This document shows positions 59,706 to 64,000 of a stretch of 64,000 nt of DNA, in pieces. Origin of the DNA: Apodemus sylvaticus (lineage: Eukaryota; Chordata; Mammalia; Rodentia; Muridae); NCBI RefSeq assembly GCF_947179515.1, contig NC_067477.1, positions 70,188,801 to 70,252,800 of the forward strand, given 5' to 3'. The position numbers and the translations under genes were made by a program. The first letter of the stretch is position 1; each line of letters begins with the position of its first letter. The notes beneath the pieces were generated by a model. That model had not been told where the DNA came from. It worked only from the letters and a program-made list of their open reading frames with translations, and made no database searches.

Positions 59706-60740
59706 GCTGTATTAGCAATGGAATTTTTTGGGATATATTCTCAAGGGCCACATAAAAATAGATTCAAGGAACAGATTAAATTGAAATCCTAGATTAAATG
59801 TTTGGTTTAAAGAACTTTCTACAACAAACTTCATGTTTATGTATGAAAAGTTATATAACCTTATATGAAAATGTCATGGAGTATTTTTCTACACTATACT
59901 AAATGTATTCCCCAAGAGGGAAAAATTAAAATATCTAAAATATATTAGATTAAGATTATAAGACCATCATAGATCTTTTGAACATGCATCTGTTTACAGA
60001 ATTAGCCATGTATACAAAATGTATCTTTCATTACAGATCATAAAGAAATGAGTTGGTGACAACCATTCTTTACATCACATTATCACCTCACTTTAACCAC
60101 AAGAGTGTCCTTGGTATGTGAGTAAGAGAAACAGGTTCATTCACTCCTTATCAAATCACCCACAGATTTACTTAGAAGATGAAGGTGCAGAAATGTGAAA
60201 TATGTTACATGTATTTTTTTTCTTTCTTCCAAACATCCCAAGCATGGCATAGTAACCTGAAATTAAAAAATACTTAACTGGGCTTTAGTTATCTATACAG
60301 ACTGCTGGAATTAGGTCCCCAAATTAGCAATCAAATAACAAAACCAGCCATAAAGCAGGCTGAAAGCATTAAACATTTCATATATGAGTTTTTAAATCAT
60401 TTAATTTCTATAGAAAAATTGTATTCACAATATAACGTGACAGAAATTGCCACAGGAATGATATACTGATTGCAATAAGGTTGCATGCAGCAGCAGCTTT
60501 GCATTTTTATAACTATTTTTTGTTTGTTTATAAAAATTAAACCTCTCCAGTCATGCTTACCACATGTTTTTAGATTCATAATGTAACTGATAGGGAATAC
60601 CATATAGTTCAAAGAGAAAATGTCTCATCATTTTGATGTGGATTATCTGTATGAAACATGAAATACACTACTAACCCCTGAAACATGCATGTCTAGATTT
60701 GTTTTTGTCCAATTTCAGGCCATCTGCAATCACATTCTAT

Positions 60741-61068
60741 TTATATAATACCAAGAGGATCTGTCTGTAATTGTGGTTGAATTAGCTGAGGTTGCAATGG
60801 TGGTGGCAACTGAAGTGGTACCATTGATTCCACCAGTTGTCCTGGATTTGAAGTTGGTGGAGGAGCCACAGTGTTCACAGTTTCTACAATTTCTCCATTG
60901 TAAAAGAAAAACTGGCACTGCTGAATAAATGTTTCAACGACAGATTGATGGATTTTAGTGGTAGACAGAAACTCCCGATTTTCAAAATCAGGTCTCATCA
61001 AAGTTGGCCAAAAACAGATGGATAAGTTGTCTGCTGTCATTAGGTTGATTTTATTTTGCTGACTAACC
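60741..61068 (-). CDS. Arhgap5: Arhgap5 (p190B RhoGAP) terminal coding exon
   Basis: This exon encodes the last 108 residues of a p190-type Rho GTPase-activating protein, which speeds GTP hydrolysis by RhoA-family GTPases in the cytoplasm and at the cell cortex. Read on the minus strand it opens right after a consensus acceptor (pyrimidine-rich, then CAG at 61071-61069). The first G completes a split codon, then VSQQNKINL runs into MTADNLSICFWPTLMRPDF, the last part of the RhoGAP fold. FIQQCQFFFYNGEIVE follows, then a proline/glutamine-rich tail ending TDPLGII and a TAA at 60743-60741. The tail differs from p190A (ARHGAP35) and fits p190B as remembered. No frameshift or internal stop is present. 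The N-terminal GTPase-like domain, FF domains and most of the GAP domain lie beyond the right edge of the window. Only the terminal exon is seen, so the annotation is partial by location, not by decay. Confidence 0.95.
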
Positions 61069-61090
61069 CTGAAATTATAAAACAGGAGAA
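61069..61090 (-). other. Arhgap5: Splice acceptor of the last Arhgap5 intron
   Basis: On the minus strand the sequence reads a T/C-rich tract, then TTATAATTTCAG, then GGTTAGTCAGC. The AG is at 61070-61069. The reading frame of the exon is open directly up to this AG, and the remembered p190B protein continues across it (R-VSQQNK), which fixes the boundary. Confidence 0.85.
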
Positions 61091-62503
61091 AAATAAAAAG
61101 AAATCAGAAATCATTGCAATTACAGATTCTCAAAGCTAGTTTTTCATTCATGCCAATTTTATCTTCCAATTAAATTTTTTCTTAGCATTCTATTTTCAAT
61201 TATATCTTAAAACAAGAAAGCAATCAATACATATTTTCGTTAGACAGTCTATAAGATGTTGCTTGTACCCCAAGTCTTAAAAGCTTTACAAATAGAGGTC
61301 TTTTCAATTTGAAAAAAAAAAAATCCTTTTCTTCTATGTTAAGAAGGCCAAGAAACAAACATTATTTGCATCTACGTTTTTAGACTACTCTGGGAAACTA
61401 AGAAATAAATCAGGGTATGTCATCTCTTTTAAACCATCTTTGGAAAACCTAGGCTAACCTATCCAGCCAAGAATATTTTTAACTTTCAAGAAAGTTAGCT
61501 CCTAGCAGACTATGAGCGATCTTTTAAAAAAGTAAGCATTTTGCACAATATTAAAATGAATTTTTATCTGTAAGACAACACTCAATAAATTCTACTTTAA
61601 AATGACTCATGATTCAACATCAATTAATAAATGGCCATTGAGTATTAAATGATTTTTATCCAGTCCTTTAAATATGTGAGCAAGCACTATCATTGTCTCG
61701 AGTAAGCAAGACACATGAGAAGCTAACCTTAAAGACGTAAACTAAGACTTATTACATTAAGAGAGATAGGCAGAAAAAAATGTTCAGATAGCACAGCAGG
61801 AAAATCTTTACAACTAAAAAAGAAAACAAACAAAAACCACCAAGTGATAGGAAACTCCCAGACACAGAAATCGCTTATCTAAAGTAAAATATGTAGCCAA
61901 ACATTGTGTTCTAATTAAAAGAGACTGAACTGAAACAGTCACAATAAAGTCAACCATTTCTTAATTAAGTAGTAGGCAGTATGTTCAGTGTGGTATTTCT
62001 ATGTAGCAGTCAAGTGCTAGGCTCTGAGATTACCTACAAAGGATACAGTATGAAGTCTAACTGAAGATACTGTATCAGAAATTTGGTTAACCAGGGAAAG
62101 CTTCATGGATAAAGGAAAAATGTGGATGTAGGAAGAATGGTAATAAGGAAGGGAAAGTGAGTTATAACAGTGGCTGTAGCATTTATTAGAACCTTCTGGT
62201 GGGCTTGTTAAATATAAACTGCGAGTGACAATCTGATGTTTGTGATTTATTATGTCTGTGGTGAGGCCGAATAACAAACACAGATTCCTCATAAATTCTC
62301 AGATAGCTGCTGTTGGGTACTATACTCTCAAATTACTGGCAGCATGTTAAGATTTGCCACAAATTGACATTCCTAGATACCTCCTATTATTAATAGTTCT
62401 TAGTTAACTGCTGTTTATGAGAAAAGGGAAGGGAAGAATAACCACTTAGTACAACTAGCGTTAATCGTTTTTGAGTCTATCCTATAGAAATAAAGGACTC
62501 TTT

Positions 62504-62678
62504 GGGCTTAGAGAGATGGCTTAGCAGTTAAGAATACTTGTTACTCTTGAAGAGAACCCAAGTTCAGAGCCCATCACCCACATTGTGATCCATAACTATC
62601 TAGAACTCTAGATTCAGGGCAACTGATGCCCACTAATGACCACCACAGCTATCAGAAACACAGGTGGGGCATACACAC

Positions 62679-62747
<69 letters not shown>

Positions 62748-62775
62748 CACAAAACATTCAAAATAAAAAACATCT
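62504..62775 (+). mobile_element. B3-like SINE with long (CA)n
   Basis: GGGCTTAGAGAGATGGCTTAGC head with A box, CAGGGCAACTGATGCCC, then a CA repeat from about 62672 to 62750. Confidence 0.8.
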
Positions 62776-63184
62776 AAAAATCTTTATGTAAAAATGTTTT
62801 AGAAAGATCATCTTGGCACAAAAATCAAGGGAGGGTAAAAATAAAAGTTGGCAAAGAACAACTGTTAAGACTAGTAGTTTCTGAATGAGAAACAGTAAAT
62901 AAAGTTGTGATAAGGGAAAGAAAATGGGAAAATAATTAGGAAAAAATGGACTTGATACTCACTGTATATGAAAAGTAGAGAATCACTCCACATTTTAACT
63001 ACAATCTTGTCAATCTGTAAAACTATGTATTTCTCTTTCTCCTAGAAATCTAGTCCCATAAAGGCTTTGACTATTTTGTTCACTGTTATATGTCCTCAGA
63101 GAATATACAGCATTAAAAAAAAAATAATAATAAGGCTTTACCAAGTTACAGTCTAGCTCCTAGCTACCTTCAGCTGCCAAAGTG

Positions 63185-63500
63185 ACTTCAGGATACTTTA
63201 TCAAACAGAGATGCCTGTGGGTATGTCTGTGGGCTATTTTCTTGCCCAAAGATTCATGTAGTAGGGCCTAGCCCACTGTGAATGTGCTAGGCAAAGAGTG
63301 CTGGGCTGTATAAAAAAAGTTAGCTGAGCAGGAGTTAGAGAGCAAACCAGTAACAGCATTTCTCTACAGATTCTGCTTCAGTTCTTGTCTTACATTTACC
63401 TTTAATGATGTGGGAAACATAAGCCAAAACCCCCCTTTTTTTTCTCTAAGTTGCTTTTAGCTATGGTATTTATCACACTAATTCAAAAGAAAACTATAAC
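63185..63500 (+). mobile_element. Old MaLR-like LTR
   Basis: TGGGCTATTTTCTTGCCC, TGCTGGGCTGTATAAAAAAAG, the AAGTTGCTTTTAGCTATGG block and CACACTAATTCAAAAGAAAAC end pattern. Diverged. Confidence 0.45.
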
Positions 63501-63776
63501 TGTACAGTAGATTATTTCTTTTAAAACTGAAGTCTAAATAGCTTATGGTCTATTTTCCAATAAAGGATACAAATCATATAATGCCTTTTCCATTAAAGAG
63601 TGTAGTCTCCTAATAAAAAATAGTATGTATAATGAAAAAAGATTTATATATTCTGAAAGAAAAACTTTTTTAATGATTATACAGACTAAAGCTAGTCAAT
63701 GAGTCATAGTGTGAACAGTACTGTCTTGGTATAACCTGGCATTGTCATTGTTCCTCCATCTTTTTTTACTGTTCCT

Positions 63777-63779
63777 ATT

Positions 63780-63858
<79 letters not shown>

Positions 63859-64000
63859 TTTCCTGATAGGGTTTCTCTGCGTAGCTCTGGCTGTCCTGGA
63901 ACTCACTCTGTAGACCAGGCTGGCCTCGATCTCAGAAATCTACCTGCCTCTGCCTCCCAAGTGCTGGGATTAAATGCGTGTGCCACCACTGCCCAGCTCC
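63777..64000 (-). mobile_element. B1 SINE with expanded (TTTA)n tail
   Basis: About 21 TTTA units (63777-63862) replace the tail of a reverse B1 that runs to GCCCAGC at the window edge. Confidence 0.95.

Larger units (their letters stand above)
56500..60740 (-). other. Arhgap5: Arhgap5 3' UTR, 3' end not fixed
   Basis: The DNA left of the stop codon is AT-rich, lacks long ORFs, and is nearly free of young transposons, unlike 1-53 kb, as expected for a long 3' UTR under some constraint. The only clear SINE is an old B4-like copy at 57055-57290. The left boundary given is a guess. Minus-strand AATAAA hexamers occur at 59705-59700, 55519-55514, 55215-55210, 54382-54377 and 54040-54035, so the UTR could be as short as 1.1 kb or as long as about 6.7 kb. 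One Pumilio-type TGTATATA element is present near 59660 on the minus strand. Confidence 0.55.
61069..64000 (-). other. Arhgap5: Arhgap5 last intron (partial)
   Basis: The sequence to the right of the acceptor is non-coding and AT-rich up to the window edge. The 5' splice site and preceding exon are not in the window. The intron holds a B3-like SINE (62504-62775) ending in a long CA repeat, an old MaLR-like LTR (about 63185-63500) and a B1 with an expanded TTTA tail (63777-64000). I see no other exon in it. Confidence 0.8.

Noticed and set aside
63777..63862. CRISPR-like or satellite array
   Set aside because: It is a simple tetranucleotide repeat attached to a B1 tail; a vertebrate genome has no CRISPR arrays.

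Overview
The window is rodent nuclear DNA, almost certainly mouse (genus Mus). It is rich in B1, B2/B3 and B4/ID-type SINEs, MaLR-type solo LTRs, murine ERV LTRs and L1 pieces, including L1 5' monomers typical of Mus. Most of the sequence is intergenic and repeat-derived. No bacterial-style genes, CRISPR arrays or complete protein-coding genes are present.

Two kinds of real gene are visible. At the right end, on the minus strand, is the last coding exon of Arhgap5 (p190B RhoGAP): CDS 60741-61068, splice acceptor at 61069-61071, with a long AT-rich 3' UTR to its left and the final intron filling 61069-64000. Near 23.4-24.1 kb are two identical, complete U6 snRNA genes, 23416-23521 (+) and 24030-24135 (-). 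They face each other at the inner ends of a 391-bp inverted repeat with a 508-bp spacer. Each has a full type-3 Pol III promoter: an SPH/Staf site and octamer at about -240 to -215, a PSE at -65, and a TATA box at -30. From memory, human RNU6-7 and RNU6-8 lie downstream of ARHGAP5 on 14q12, so this looks like the syntenic mouse pair. A small CpG-rich segment (24540-24960) with an NRF1 site and an RFX X-box lies just outside the minus-strand U6 gene and may be an unannotated Pol II promoter.

Layout. 1-8 kb: SINEs, L1 tails, an ERV LTR with a tRNA-Phe-like primer binding site, and a second ERV LTR nested in a MaLR-like element. 8-14 kb: mostly unrecognised sequence. 14-18.4 kb: a densely nested stack (B1, RMER1-like sequence, two gammaretrovirus-type solo LTRs, MaLR LTRs, L1 tail). 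18.4-23 kb: sparse repeats. 23-25 kb: U6 pair and CpG segment. 25-29.3 kb: SINEs and L1 pieces. 29.3-42.9 kb: mostly unrecognised, with a split MER2-like DNA transposon, MIR/L2-like remnants and a 35-bp minisatellite inside a SINE. 42.9-52.3 kb: an old minus-strand L1 into which a 3-kb ORF1-only (HAL1-like) element inserted with a perfect 19-bp target-site duplication. 53.7-64 kb: Arhgap5 3' region, exon and intron.

The genes here do not form a pathway. U6 RNA is the catalytic core RNA of the spliceosome, and p190B is a cytoplasmic GTPase-activating protein for Rho. Repeat family names come from remembered consensus sequences, without a database search, and are hedged accordingly.
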